A stretch of 64,000 bases of DNA from Hofstenia miamia (taxonomy: Eukaryota > Xenacoelomorpha > Acoela > Hofsteniidae), in assembly GCA_900660155.1 (NCBI GenBank), contig CABFPE010000115.1, positions 587,807 through 651,806 on the forward strand, in the 5' to 3' direction. The translations under genes were made by a program, and so were the position numbers. Below the pieces are notes generated by a model. It had not been told where the DNA came from and searched no databases. It saw only the letters and a list, made by a program, of their open reading frames with translations. Of the stretch, positions 45,966 to 57,798 are shown piece after piece (the stretch's first letter is position 1; each line of letters begins with the position of its first letter).

Positions 45966-48064
45966 CAAAGTTGGAATTGGGCCGATTTTTTAGGCCCAAA
46001 CCCAGCCCAGCCCAATGCTGCTTAGTCCCAATACAAAATACCAATTATTCGGCCCAAGCCCGGCCAGGCAAAAATTATTTTTCTTTACGCCACTAATAGT
46101 TTCTTCTGCCCCATAGAGGCCTATAAGCACCACACTATTAAGTTGATTGGATAATTTGCCAAATGTGTTGATTAATGTGCACAACCGCACAATTCTGTCA
46201 ACAATGCTAATTCAATTCTGTTTGATATTCAAATTGCATTGTTAGCCTTAATACAATAAACGTGCCATACAGGGCCATAGGCCTGGGGTTCAAGGTGTTT
46301 AGCCCTTCATGGGCAGATATGTGCTCCCCCCGTAAAAGTTTTGTATTTGGCTACGAATACCAAATAGTATTGAGTGTGAATTTTCACAAATGTTACCAAT
46401 TAAGACACAAATTTTCTATTGTTACAAATTTGTGCATAGATTTAGATTACCCTTAAATTGTTAAGAATTTTTTTATTTTTTGTTGCTTTCATCTCACAAA
46501 ATAAAGAAACTCAAAAAACTTTGTTTTTATAAATTTTATAAATAATTTATATGTTTGATCTCTTGCTTAGACGTCTATGAAAAACATGTAAAAATGTTTC
46601 CATGGATAGTATTGTAACATTAAGTGAGATAAATGGCGATTGTTGGCATATCTATAATAACAACGATTTATCAACAATTTTTGAACTTTAGATATATTAA
46701 ATATTAACTGGCATGGCAAAACTTAGCTTTCCAATTTTTACTCTACTTGACATTTCTGAAATCAAATTGTTGCCTTTTACTGTAAAGGCTTAACAAAATA
46801 GAACCACAAAAAAGATCTTTTATTTTTGCTACTCTTTTATCCAAACATTTCTATATGAAAATGAAATGCGTGTTTATTTTAATGTGTATAGTGTATATGT
46901 ATTTTTACACGTTCTTCAAAAACCTTAAACTTTTTGTTATGTTTTACAACATTGTAATATTGTAAAACCCAATTAGAACAATAAGTTTCTAACCGCATTC
47001 GTAACAACAATAATTACTATTTGAATAGTTCTGAATTTTAATAGGGCCATTGACTGAATATTTTTTACCTTTATTGCGCAGCTCAACACAAAAAATATTC
47101 TAGTGCTGCTGAATAACTTTAAGGAATAAAGAAAGCACTTCTCAATACTTTTTTCATCATTAAGATCTTACTAAAAATTTTGTTTTCAATAAAAGTAGGC
47201 TTGGTCTCGGGCCCCGTACTTGCAAATATTATGTTAGGAGTTTGCTGTAGTTCAAAGTGACGCGTAAGCAACTAGAATTTTACTAAAAAATTGACAAGTT
47301 TTTCAAGAATTTCATTTAAAAGGTTAATAATTTCTTTTAATAGAACAATTTATGTAATGTTTTAAGGACTATATTGCCTTCCTGCATATATTTACCTTAA
47401 AAAGTGGTAGTAAATATAAATAATATGCTTGTATTTTTGTTATTAATAATTAGATATATGATTGCAACAAAGCGGTAAGCATACCCAGGTGGCCTGAATA
47501 CCAGAAGATTAATAAATATTGGTATTTAGAGTCATTATAATAATAATACTCTTTTTTGAAGTAGCCATCCCCTAAAATATTTCAAGCCCCTGCTGAATAC
47601 TATGCCTTACGACAAAGGTGTCATAGATGTCACGTTTCATACGTTATTCTTACGGCCATAACTAATTTAGTAATACAAGTATTGCCACAACTAATTATTA
47701 CCAGGAATGCAATAGTTCTTTTTATTATTTAGAAAAGATATCAGTTCTTATATATTCAATTAGTAAAATTATCTGCCAACTTACATCAAATTACATCTGC
47801 ACAAAGAAAGAGGGAGTTTTCAGAAACGCTCTTTGCTTGTAGCAAACAAAATTTAGATGTTGCAAGTATTGCACCAGCCAACAATGCAGGGCTGATTATA
47901 AACTTAAAGAGAATGCTATTTGTCATTTGCAAAATTTAAGTTTTCAAGTGCTATTTTCATGTGCTTCAAATACCAAATAAAACTTAGGCCCAAGCCCGGC
48001 CCGGCAAAAGTTGCTATGTCGAAAATCCCAACTCAACTTTAGGCTAAACCCAATTCCACCTCTG
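45966..48064. mobile_element. hAT-like DNA transposon, 2.1 kb, decayed
   Basis: The ends are imperfect 16-bp inverted repeats, CAAAGTTGGAATTGGG at the left and the complement of CAGAGGTGGAATTGGG at the right (two mismatches). Eight bp are duplicated at the flanks: CGTGTTAT at 45958-45965 and CGTGCTAT at 48065-48072 (one difference). CAGAGGTGG-type ends with 8-bp duplications are typical of hAT elements. GC-rich subterminal blocks starting GGCCCAAGCCCGGCC occur near both ends (about 46044 and 47987) in the same orientation, which is unusual. The interior is AT-rich and mostly non-coding, with one possible transposase tail. Confidence 0.75.
47791..47939 (+). pseudogene. Possible C-terminal remnant of hAT transposase
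   Basis: A 48-codon stretch reads TSAQRKREFSETLFACSKQN, then NLDVASIAPANNAGLIINL before a stop. hAT transposases end in a dimerisation domain with 'SSAPSERVFS' followed by 'NR..L....V..L..L..N'. The spacing and several residues agree, and it sits inside an element with hAT termini. Only this short piece is readable. Confidence 0.4.
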
Positions 48065-48141
48065 CGTGCTATATTTGAAATGAACTTGCTTGCTAAACAA
48101 ATTTTTTTCATTTGAACTTTTTTTAATTTATCGCATGGCTG

Positions 48142-48150
48142 TATAAATAG
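48142..48150 (+). promoter_or_regulatory. Possible TATA box upstream of the membrane-protein gene
   Basis: TATAAATAG about 280 bp before the proposed start codon and just outside the hAT element. Position is compatible with a core promoter if an untranslated leader exists; weak evidence alone. Confidence 0.2.
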
Positions 48151-48430
48151 TCTGAAACCCTATCGAGCATTCATATATAGTGTTGGCCTTTGTTTTTTGA
48201 TATCAAATCTATGAAGTTTTCACTTTTCATAATGTTATTTGATGTAACTGCATAAACAAGGTTGCACAAACAGGTTTGGCATGCTATAATATTTGGTAAA
48301 TTTATATTTTTGAGTTTTTTGGGACAAGACTTTGTGTTTTAAAATCAAATGCATTCTACTATATCTGCATTGCGTTGATTTGATAATAAAAATGATTTAA
48401 ATCGCATTTTATTCTACTTTGTGTTTATCT

Positions 48431-49276
48431 ATGGAGGATATGGTTAAATTACTTATTCGGAATTTTGCTTACGGTATGATTATATATAATAAATGTTGAT
48501 ATACATAATGAAATTTAGGTGTATTTGTTGGAATATTTGAGGCGGCTTTGTGCTTATTGGCTGGCTATATTGATTTACACTTAAACAAATCTATCGGAAT
48601 TTACTATTTTGCAATAGGAATTGGAAATTGGATTTCGTTTATTCCTGTAACAATTTTGCTGATTACTCAAAAATACCTCATCTTGTACATATGCAAGCAA
48701 TATGATTTCAACAAAGACAAGATAGTTCATTCCACAAATTATGGCACGATAAGGGATTGTAATATAGCTATAACAATGTATCATAAACATCTCTACATGT
48801 TTTCCACATATATTAAGCTGCTTTGTGAAAGACTTGATCTCATATTCAAGCTTTTATTTGTGAAACTGATATTGACGATTATTGTTTCACTGCAAGGTCA
48901 ACCTACACACATTGCAAAGAATCCTATAATTGATGGAATTGTCACAACCTATAGATTAGTCTCAGTCTACTACATCTTCAGACGACTTTTTATTCTTCCA
49001 ACAAGGCAGCTAGGTAAATCAGTGGACATGGAAGAGGCTCTGAAAACACCTGTAAATTTACCTGCAACAAAGATCCTTATAACTAAGCTATATAATCAAA
49101 GATATAACCAAATGCTATTTACAATTCAATCACTGCATAAGTGCTATTTAGAATCAGAAGGGATTTTGTTCTTAAGTGAAGAGACATATTTGAAAACATT
49201 TACAGTTATTATTGAGGCCATGTTTGGAATGCTTCTGGCATTTCTGATTCTAGGGAAACTTGCATTTTCGCATTGA
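48431..49276 (+). CDS. Multi-pass membrane protein, two exons, 266 residues, unidentified
   Basis: Proposed exons are 48431-48473 and 48519-49276, with a 45-nt GT-AG intron (GTATGA...TTTAG) that keeps the frame. Stops precede the ATG. The second exon is a long clean frame in very AT-rich DNA. About five hydrophobic spans are visible: VFVGIFEAALCLLAGYI; IGIYYFAIGIGNWISFIPVT and on; LIFKLLFVKLILTIIVSL; IVTTYRLVSVYYIFRRLFIL; and FTVIIEAMFGMLLAFLILG at the end. The last part, an amphipathic stretch then ESEGILFLSEETYLKTF leading into the final span, recalls the C-terminus of invertebrate gustatory-receptor-like proteins. The protein is shorter than those, however, and the match is only impressionistic. 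Further 5' exons may exist. Confidence 0.5.
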
Positions 49277-49401
49277 TCCGAAATGAATATATATTTCTTC
49301 CAGCAAGTCGCATAGATTTTAAGAAGTAATATGTTTCAAGTTATTTGTTATTTTCAAAAATTTCACAATTATTTTCTTTGTTATGTATCATTTTTAATTT
49401 T

Positions 49402-49407
49402 AATAAA
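49402..49407 (+). terminator. Polyadenylation signal AATAAA
   Basis: AATAAA 126 bp after the stop of the membrane-protein frame, consistent with its 3' end. Confidence 0.45.
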
Positions 49408-49410
49408 AAT

Positions 49411-51570
49411 AGAAACTTTTAAATTTATATTGGCATATACATTGTGACTAATTAGTTGAACTATTTTTTGAAAACGCTTAGAAATGGAAAATTTTAAATT
49501 TGTGTGAAAATTATTTTTGATTCCAAAGAGAATTTAGCACTGGTTATGACTCTTTTTCAATTAATAGAAATCTTAATTTTAGTTTCTATATCTTTGCATA
49601 TGATGGATTTAAAGTCTTATTGGGTGAAGATGAAGAGTGTTTTAGCAAGACAGCTATTCAGATATATATATACATCTATCTATTTTTTAGCAATCGAAAA
49701 AAGTGCTTAATTAGATGTATTTTCTTTGTAAGCCGCAGTCAGGTCGCAGCTAAAATTTTTATCTAGCATTAATAAATTTTTATCTTTCTAGATATACTCG
49801 AGTTTGATTGAGAATACGTAGGAGATTTGTTTGCCAATGTGTTGGGTCTCACCACTTTCTTTTAATGATCAGAAAAGAATGTAGCAATGTTGCAAAAAGC
49901 TTCAGTTCTTGCAAGCTGAGCTGAGTCGAGCCGTTTACACACTATCAGCCAAACCGATTCGAACTAATGAAAAAATATATTAAAATTCATTTTTATCTGT
50001 TGCACAACATATCGCTTTCTGGAATAAATCTAGCTTTGAAAATGTTAACTAGATGAGGCCAACATTACATGCAAAACTAGTAAGGTTGAAGCAATGGTTA
50101 AGTGGTTAATTACAACATTTTGCTCGTGCTGTATCAAATTGGCCGAAAAGCAGATTTTACTGTCTTCCAATAAGAAATTAGCAGTCGAACCGCACCGAGA
50201 TTAGGCGAACCGGCAGATAAATTATCAGAGTGGGTTGCATTATTGGAATGTAGATTTTGAAATCATCACCACTTTCAATTTTTTTTAAATTTTTTACTAT
50301 AAAAAGTTTTATAATAAAGACAGGTAAGTGAATTTTATACGTCAAATGAACCCTACAAAATAATGAAATCATATTTCAAAATTTTAAAGTAAATCCATTT
50401 ACAGTTCCATTTAAAAATATTCATTTTCATTGTCCGCATTCTGTATATTTTCTATGGGCCAATCCATTTTTAGAACCTAGTAAATTGTCATTTTAAAAAA
50501 GACAAACGAATTTTAAAATTAACATAATAAATACTTGCTGCATCTCCAGGGCTGGTAAAAAATAACTATACCAGCAGTCAATTTACTATTTTGTTATACC
50601 TACGCAAACATTATTCATTATTTCTCACACGATTGCGCGTATAGCAAATGGCATAAAGTGCAGGAACACTTCTCGACTTAAAATTAAGTATTTTCCTTTA
50701 ATACGGCAGATACACATTGTTTGCTGACTGAGCGGCATTAGAAATATTTTCCTGTGAGTCGCCCATCTCAATCTGTCTATCATTAATACTTCCAACGGGA
50801 AATATTCAAAAACCAACATAATCAACTTGGTGAATAAGCATGAACAAACAGCAGTGTTGACTATTTACCAGGTAGAGGTCGGCAGCGAATTTCAGCAGAA
50901 AGACAAGAATTGCCCTTGTTCAAGCAACAGGGCAAAATGCAACCATTGGTAGTCGAAGCCTAGCTCAGCAGTGGTCACTATAGTTAACATGCAAACTGCT
51001 CCTCAAACTGAGCGTGACCAGCATTTCATTCTGCAGTGCTGTTTTCATATAGTGCACATAAAATTCACTCCTAACTGCTCGCCACAATGCTATAAGGTTA
51101 AGTTCTCACAAGCTCATTGGAATATAGCGCAATGTAGACATGTGTTTTTTAACTGATGAAACACCACTCCATCTGATGTAGACCCAGCACATTCGATATT
51201 TACGGTGAACCAGGTGTGTTGCAAGGCAACCCAAAGCCTATCAGCCCAGATTGCAGGCCAGAGATGGGAAAATTATCATTTAATAAGCATTCTCCTTTCA
51301 TGGGCTGCTACCACCATTGTACTCTCAGAACAACTGCATAATTAGAATACTATGTAGGAGCGTGTATTACTGCTCTAAACCAAGAGCAAGGTATGAAATT
51401 TCAGCAAGATTACATGAATTGTCATAAAGCTGACAAGGTGATGCTGCAAATGAGTGTTTTAACCAACAGAGTAACAGTTCATCCGCAATCTCGTGAAATC
51501 AATGCCCAAAACAATGGCAGCAGTCATTGTCAATCGTGGTTAACAACCTAATTAATGAAAAAAAATTTAT
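49411..51570. other. No gene seen
   Basis: AT-rich sequence. A short hydrophobic frame at 49504-49710 with a possible internal acceptor could be an exon but has no partner. Patches near 49915-49965 and 50180-50240 with AACCGATTCGAA- and GAACCGCACCGAG-like words resemble hAT-type end sequences. Confidence 0.4.
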
Positions 51571-52680
51571 TCACGGTTGCTTTTTAGTGAATATATACGC
51601 CGTCTTCAGTATATCAGCAAGATGTAGTGATATTTGACAGTAGAATTGCAGAAAATCTATTTTTGAAAAAACTATGTAGCCTTCAAGTGAATGCACGATT
51701 CTGCCCATATGTGGAATTAGATAGCAATTGGGAATGGTTGCTGCATTGATTGGCCTGTAATCTATTGTCATTCTGGGGTCTGCAACTGTTCATTCTAAAA
51801 TGCATACATTATGATAATATTGATTTGTAGATTTTCTAATAACTCCTTCCTCCAATAACTCGGAAAATTTTTTCTCCACAAATCTACAAATTTAGTGTTG
51901 AGGAGGCGTGGTGGCTGTATTGGAACATTTACATCAGAATCAAGTAGTATGATTTTGTAGGGAGATTCATACTTAAACTTAGCTTTATGTAGAGGTTTAT
52001 CAAATGTATCAGCATATCTGGAGATGATAGAATCCGACTGTTTTTAAGTAGGGAGGGTATCTAGAGATTGAACCACCAACACATCTCAGTTTGGATTGTT
52101 GGGTTAATTTATAATTTAAATTTTGGAATGCCTGTTCCAGAATTCTGTTCTAAATATACAAGCTTGAGATAGGTCTTCTACAACCCAGAATGTGACTCAT
52201 TTAGAAGATGGCCCAAACTTCAGTTTACGGACGTAGAAAATGAACCAATACACATTAATCCAGATAGCCTATTTCTGACTGGATTTGAGAGTTTTTCAAA
52301 TGTGAGCTCAATGTTAATTTAGATCCAAATCATTTCAGAAAATAACCCTTGTCCATTACAGTAATAGTAGATCCGCCATCTACCAATCCTTTATTTATAC
52401 CAATAATAGATTCTACATTCATGTATTTTTGCTTGTGAAGTGTTGCACTAGAGTCACCACAACTTTCAATTAAGTCATTATGTAGGACAAATACATCTAT
52501 GCTTACAACCTCATTTTCCTTTCAGGAGTTTGTATATTTGTTATTGTATGTTTTATGGGGTGTGTTCTAAGTTGCTGTTGAGGCTGGCTAGTAGCGCCTC
52601 TTGGCTTCCAACAGACTGTACTAAAATGTCAAAGTGTACCACAATTAAAACATATTTGCTCGCCTGTTTCTTCTGCTGAT
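51571..52680 (-). pseudogene. LTR-retrotransposon gag-pol relic (zinc knuckle, protease, RT start)
   Basis: Three collinear domains read on the minus strand. At 52611-52652 is a CCHC knuckle of the form C-x2-C-x4-H-x4-C (CFNCGT, then HFSTVC) with one internal stop. At about 52367-52389 is LVDGGSTIT, resembling the active-site turn of a retropepsin but with DGGS in place of D(T/S)G. At 51571-51771 is MTIDYRPINAATIPNCYLIP followed by FSKIDFLQFYCQI, the start of a Ty3/gypsy reverse transcriptase. The RT breaks off before its catalytic box. The element belongs to a different lineage from the one at 15-24 kb, which has no zinc knuckle. Confidence 0.65.
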
Positions 52681-53146
52681 CATATGTTGGCGACCAAAAC
52701 AACTGCACACTTAGGACTATATCTGAATTTCTGAGAAGTAGAGCTCTTGCTCAAGTCCCACAAAATCCTAATTAATCTCATGGAAGGGTATTTTCCATAT
52801 CACTTCATTGACAGCAATTTATGATTTCCATGAGATGTTCTGTGACTACTTAGAAGCCTGTTAATCTGTCCTAATATTTCAAACAATTAACTGAGCAAGT
52901 TATCAACTGAGAGCACAGCACTACACACCACCTTTTTTCATTAGAAGTCAAACTGCTTTGAAAAACAATACATTGGCAATCATTTCTGATTAGATGTAAA
53001 ATCACCTGGGCAAAGCCCCGCAAAAATTTTTAAAATACATTTCACCACTGCCAATAGAAGTTAGGATGGATTTCCTCTCTGGTTGCTGGTCCTTTGTTGG
53101 TAGAACTGTGTTGTTTTTACATTATTGTAACCTGGCATGATCACAT

Positions 53147-53417
53147 AGTTCTTCTCTTTGTATTAAACTGTGGGAAATTTGTTGGAGTGAGTCAGCTAGT
53201 TCACCCTGATGCCTCTTTGTAAATGAATGCAAACCAAAGCAGTTTAGAATGAGCACTGCTCCTAGTGTTACATGATTTGAACAAAGAGCTGTCAAGTTGT
53301 TATGTTGATATTGTGGGACCTCAAATAATGCTGTTAGTTCAACTTAATGCATCTTTGTAAAATGAATCCAAAACAAAGCAAGTTAGAATGAGCACTGCTC
53401 ATGTAGAGCTGTCAATT
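53147..53417. repeat. Direct repeat flanking the LINE, left copy (about 270 bp)
   Basis: It matches the first part of 57799-58438, from AGTTCTTCT through TTTGTTGGAGTGAGTCAG. It contains two tandem units of about 120-130 bp, each with GATGC(C/A)TCTTTGTAAA, a run like AATCCAAAACAAAGC, TAGAATGAGCACTGCTC and AGAGCTGTC. It stops abruptly at the start of the LINE's leader. Confidence 0.7.
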
Positions 53418-55067
53418 TTTACCTGGCATTTTGCGTGTACCAGTTGCATATCTCTGTTACTGCATTTTTATTATTTTTGCATTTATCATTTTTGCGATTT
53501 CTCACATCTACTTTTGGTTTACTCGCATCATCTACAGCTTCTAGTTCCCTGTCAATCCTCCATCTCTTTACGTTTTGTTTTTTCTCTGTCAGCATCCACC
53601 CTTCTTCATCCTGAAGACTTTATCCCACCCCAAGTTCCCTCAGCTCCACCTTTCACCAACAGTAAGTAATTTCTCCATTCTTTTATATTTATCTTAACTA
53701 TTAACTTTAACATGACTACCTACACTCAAGTCTTGGACTCTAATAATCTTATCACTGCACCTGATAATGTTAACAAACTCACTTTTAACCCAAACAACTA
53801 TTCTAATTTCACGGCTACTTTCATTCTGCTTGCACAACCCCTAGACTGCAACAGTATTCAATCAAAAGCTCAGTTTTTTATGCAGGAATCCAAACTATCG
53901 CATTTAAATCAAACTTTTAAAAATATTTAAATATAAATGGTTATGACTACATTTTTACAAAAAAACCACCCAAAGGAAAGGTGGATTAATTACTTTCTTC
54001 CATAAATCTAGCCAAAGGCTAAAATTAAAATTCGAAATTCACACTGCACAATTGCCTATAACATCAAAATGCGAGTTGTATGTAAATTATTATACAGTTA
54101 AATAGCACTATAAATCTACAATCAATGAAATAATTGATATAATTAAACCTTCATCTATTGTTCTTCTGGGCGACTCCAATTGTTTTTGCGATGGAGATGT
54201 GCGGAATTCCAGAGCTTCTGTGAATCTCAGCCAATTGAGATTCAATTTTCTAGAAAACAATATAACATTTAAATATAATCTAATAAACACGGCAAAATTC
54301 TGCGAAAACTTGTCTCATACTTATTTTAGTAAATATATGAATTATTCATCACTGATTGATCATTGTTTTGCGTCTACCAGCTATAATATTAATATACTTC
54401 TCTCTGATAATAAACCATTGTTAACGGAATTTATATTAGGCAAATTATGTGGTCTTAGTACGTGAAAAATGTGCCCTAGCACAATGCTAGAGTGCAAACA
54501 AGAGCTTAAAAAATTATTAAATCAACATTGAAGGGAGCTGATACTAAAAACATTCAATTAAAATGAACACTCTAGAAGATCAGAGCTAAGCAGTCAATAT
54601 AATATGTAGAAAGGAAAAGAAAATGTCAAAAAAGATACTATAAATTAAGATTATTGGAGAAGCAGCTGAACCATATAAGTGAAGCTATGAGTAATTACGA
54701 ACAGATGAAGGAAGACCTAGAGAATAAGATCAAAAGCACAATCAATGAAAGGGCGCAAGATGAATTGGAATACATAAAGAATGTTAAATATGAATTAGAT
54801 TAAGGAAATCTTGAAGAGATCAAAAGGTACGTTAAGAAAAAATGGGATAAATCGAGAATCGAAAATGTAAGAGTAGGCAACAATTAGGTTAGTGAAAGAG
54901 AGGAAGACACAATTAACACATTTACAGATTTCTATAAGGATTTATATAAAGTAAGGCCATCCAAGGAAACGTCAATAACATGCAGCTACCCTACTTTAAA
55001 TGAAGATGGAAAACCAGATCTAGAAGAACAATCCACAATAGAGGAAATTGAGAGAGCCGTTGATAAG

Positions 55068-55454
55068 TTGAAGAACACTCCGGGAATGGACGGGCTCAAT
55101 TCTACATTCTGCAAAGCTTTCAAGTCACTGTTAGCACCATACTATAAAATGTTAATTGATTCCATCTTGAAAACAGGGAAAATCTCTTCAGGCATTACAA
55201 ATGCAATAATTAAACTGCTTCATAAGAAAGAACAAGAAATAGATCCAAAACCATGGCATCCCATTTCTCTTCTCAAACTAGATCTAAAAATATTATCACA
55301 TATATTGAATAACCGCCTGGCCTCAATTAGGCAAAAATATATTATTCCAGATCAAACAGGTTTTATAAAGTATCGTAAGAGCTGTTTAAAAATCATTACT
55401 TTGCAATGTTTTTTGGACACTAGCCGTGCTATTTCAAAAAATGTTGGTATTTGA
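55068..55454 (+). pseudogene. LINE reverse transcriptase fingers and palm (fragment)
   Basis: A clean 128-codon piece of the RT, with KNTPGMDGLNSTFCKAF, an IIKLLHKKEQEIDPKPWHPIS strand pair split by an acidic loop, and DQTGFIKYRKS. It breaks at a stop just before the 'DF.KA.D' motif (here DFYKAYDSIN in another frame), shortly before the nested MITE. Confidence 0.75.
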
Positions 55455-55512
55455 AAACGGACTTTTATAAAGCCTATGACTCCATTAATCGTTGTTTATT
55501 TAATGTTCTGGA

Positions 55513-55942
55513 TAGAGGTCGATGGTAAATCGAACCGAAACCGTAACCGCGGTTTTCACGCAGACCGAAACCGAACCGACTCATTTTCACTAGCACGATT
55601 TCAAACGGTTTTTAATGACTGGTAATTAGTAACGGTGTAATACTGCCAAAGCTCTCGCTACTCGTGAAAAAGTGGTTGGTAATTCAGGCAACAACTCTGT
55701 CATCAGAACACATGGGTTCAATTGGATCGAACACGATCACCAAGAAGCGATGCAGTCTTTCTGGTGTCAATGCTTCTTCTCTCATTAAGACTAAGAAAAA
55801 CTTGAAATTAATCTTGTAAAACCATAAGAAAATATAGCTTCGAAATTACATGTTTCATTACAGAACAACCGAAACCGCGGTTTTTGCCCCAAAACCGATC
55901 AGAACCGAACCGAAGTTAAGATTTCAAAACCGTCGACGTCTA
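55513..55942. mobile_element. hAT-type MITE, 430 bp, inserted in the LINE
   Basis: Terminal inverted repeats TAGAGGTCGATGGT at the left and the complement of TAGACGTCGACGGT at the right (two mismatches in 14). An 8-bp duplication flanks it: GTTCTGGA at 55505-55512 and GTTCTCGA at 55943-55950. Skipping the insert joins the LINE reading FNVLD to TMG in frame, as expected of an intact RT, which confirms the boundaries. The subterminal regions are rich in AACCG/CGGTT. No coding capacity. Confidence 0.85.
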
Positions 55943-56026
55943 GTTCTCGATACAATGGGATGTCCTCTTTAATAAATAACTTAATAAAAGCGTTGTACAA
56001 TAATAACTCTTCCTACTTAATCATAA

Positions 56027-57327
56027 TTGGGTATCTATCATCTGCTATCAAAATTGAAAGAGTCGTCAGCAAGGGTGCCCGCTCTTTTGCATTCTATTCA
56101 ATTTTGTTATCGAACCTTTTTAAGGTTAGTAAATGGTAGGCAAGCAATTAAAGGCTTTATATATAAAAATATCGAGGAAAAATATATAGCCTTTGCGGAT
56201 AATATAAAGTTTATAGTGGCTGAACATTCTAGTTTAATAGATTGTATAAAGATCTTATAGAATCTGGCAACGATAGTGGGTTAACAATTAATCAAAGAAA
56301 ATATATTTATTCTGGCCTTTTTGGAAAAATATTTTGGAAGACGGATTGCTCGGTAAACCACGAAATAATCACCCTCCTAGGGGTTGAGATCACTCTAAAA
56401 GAGCCTGTCAATGTAGACGTAAACAAGTTTATTAAGAATAATAAAATGCTAATTAATTTTATACCCAGTGGAAAAATCTCTATTTATGGAAAAGCGAAAG
56501 CATTTATTGCCTTATTAATATCAAAATTGATGTACCAACTACAAGATACAACCAGTCCGTTGCGGAAAACAATGTAGTTAAGAAAATTATGAATGAAACT
56601 GTCTGGAAGAACAGAAACGATACTAGTCCCAGACAGTGTTATTATACTGTAGCTAAAAGAGCGGAGGTATACAACTCGGTAATATATGTATCATATACAA
56701 ACATTCTCTAAAATAAATGTAATCAATACAATTTTGAATGGGGAATGACATGTTCTAAACCACCTTTCTTCTGACATAATTAAAGAAAGTACGCCAAGAC
56801 TGAATCTATTGGATATGGTCTGTAATATCACAATCTTTAACTCCTTTAAAATGCTGTGCTCCAATTTGGTAAGCACTCTGAAACTTTTGAAAAGTCTAAT
56901 ATTCCAATTTAACCCAGTGAATTGCAGCGCGAAGCTACCAGATATAATTATCTATGGGAAGTTTTTTAATACTGATGTAATCCTTAATGAGGAATTAGAA
57001 CCTACAAGCCTCTGCAATTTTATTATTACAAAACGTAATAACAATCTACAATTTAACTTGAAATGCAAAGGCAAAATATTGTCCAATTTTTGCTACTGTG
57101 ATTATCCCAGTTCGAAGAGAGCACTTATGAAAGCAGAAAGTTTTTGGGACACATCATATAGCATAATTATTAAGATCCTAAATAAGATCACGCGAAGCAA
57201 AATACGTCCATATTATAAGACAATCACATATAAGGTGTTATTAAATAGAATTATCAATAGAGACAAATTCTATTTCTTTCGCCTTATTAATACACCCCTC
57301 TGTAGGCTATGTATCCTTAACATCTGA
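56027..57327 (+). pseudogene. LINE RT palm end, thumb and C-terminal region (fragments)
   Basis: After the MITE the LINE continues in three frames. 56027-56260 has NGRQAIKGFIYKN and AFADNIKFIV, the catalytic strand with Asp-Asp reduced to Asp-Asn. 56242-56577 has the following SGLTINQRKYIYSG and LLGVEITL region. 56809-57327 has a 172-codon C-terminal part ending in a Cys-containing stretch (LCRLCILNI) where LINEs often have a zinc knuckle. Confidence 0.65.
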
Positions 57328-57798
57328 TTTTCCATTCTAAGAAAAGAATTAAAGAAAAGCCTGCGGACCTCAGCTGTATAGCAGATATCCTTACAGCAAA
57401 CAATAAAACATCTGTTGTCAACTACATAGTAAAATCAATAGCTTCGCCTAAGGATGGTTTTATTTAATTTTTATTACCTTGTATATATTTCTTTTATTAA
57501 CCTGAACCCTCTTTAGATTTTGACGTTTCCATACTGCTTTTTAACCGCCTCTTTTATAGTAAGTACCTGTGTGCGTATCTCTTTGTTTAAACTACCTGTG
57601 TGTGTTTCCGTTCTGTCTTCTGTTCCCCTTTTTGATCTCATATGGTAAGATTCTCGTTATTTCTTTTTGTGTGTTGTTAATCCATTTTCTGTAAATAGTT
57701 GTACATGCTGTAAATAATAGTCTTCGTTTGTCAGGTTGGCGTTCTTACTCTGAGTACTCTTTTTGTATAAATAACAAAGTAAAGGAAAAGGCGAGGTC

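Larger units (their letters stand above)
53418..57798 (+). mobile_element. L1/Tx1-like LINE, decayed, with a nested hAT MITE
   Basis: A plus-strand non-LTR element. A pyrimidine-rich leader (53418-53710) precedes a possible ORF1 piece at 53712-53930. Endonuclease motifs follow: IVLLGDSN near 54160 and SSLIDHCFAS near 54350. A linker rich in Lys/Glu leads to the RT, with LKNTPGMDGLNSTFCKAF, HPISLLKLDLKILSHILNNR, IIPDQTGFIKYRKS, and after the nested insertion a changed catalytic box FADN near 56195. The C-terminal part runs to 57327. The 'PG.DGL' and 'RPISLLN.DYKIL..IL..R' style is that of L1/Tx1-type RTs. Stops and the catalytic change make it inactive. Confidence 0.75.
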
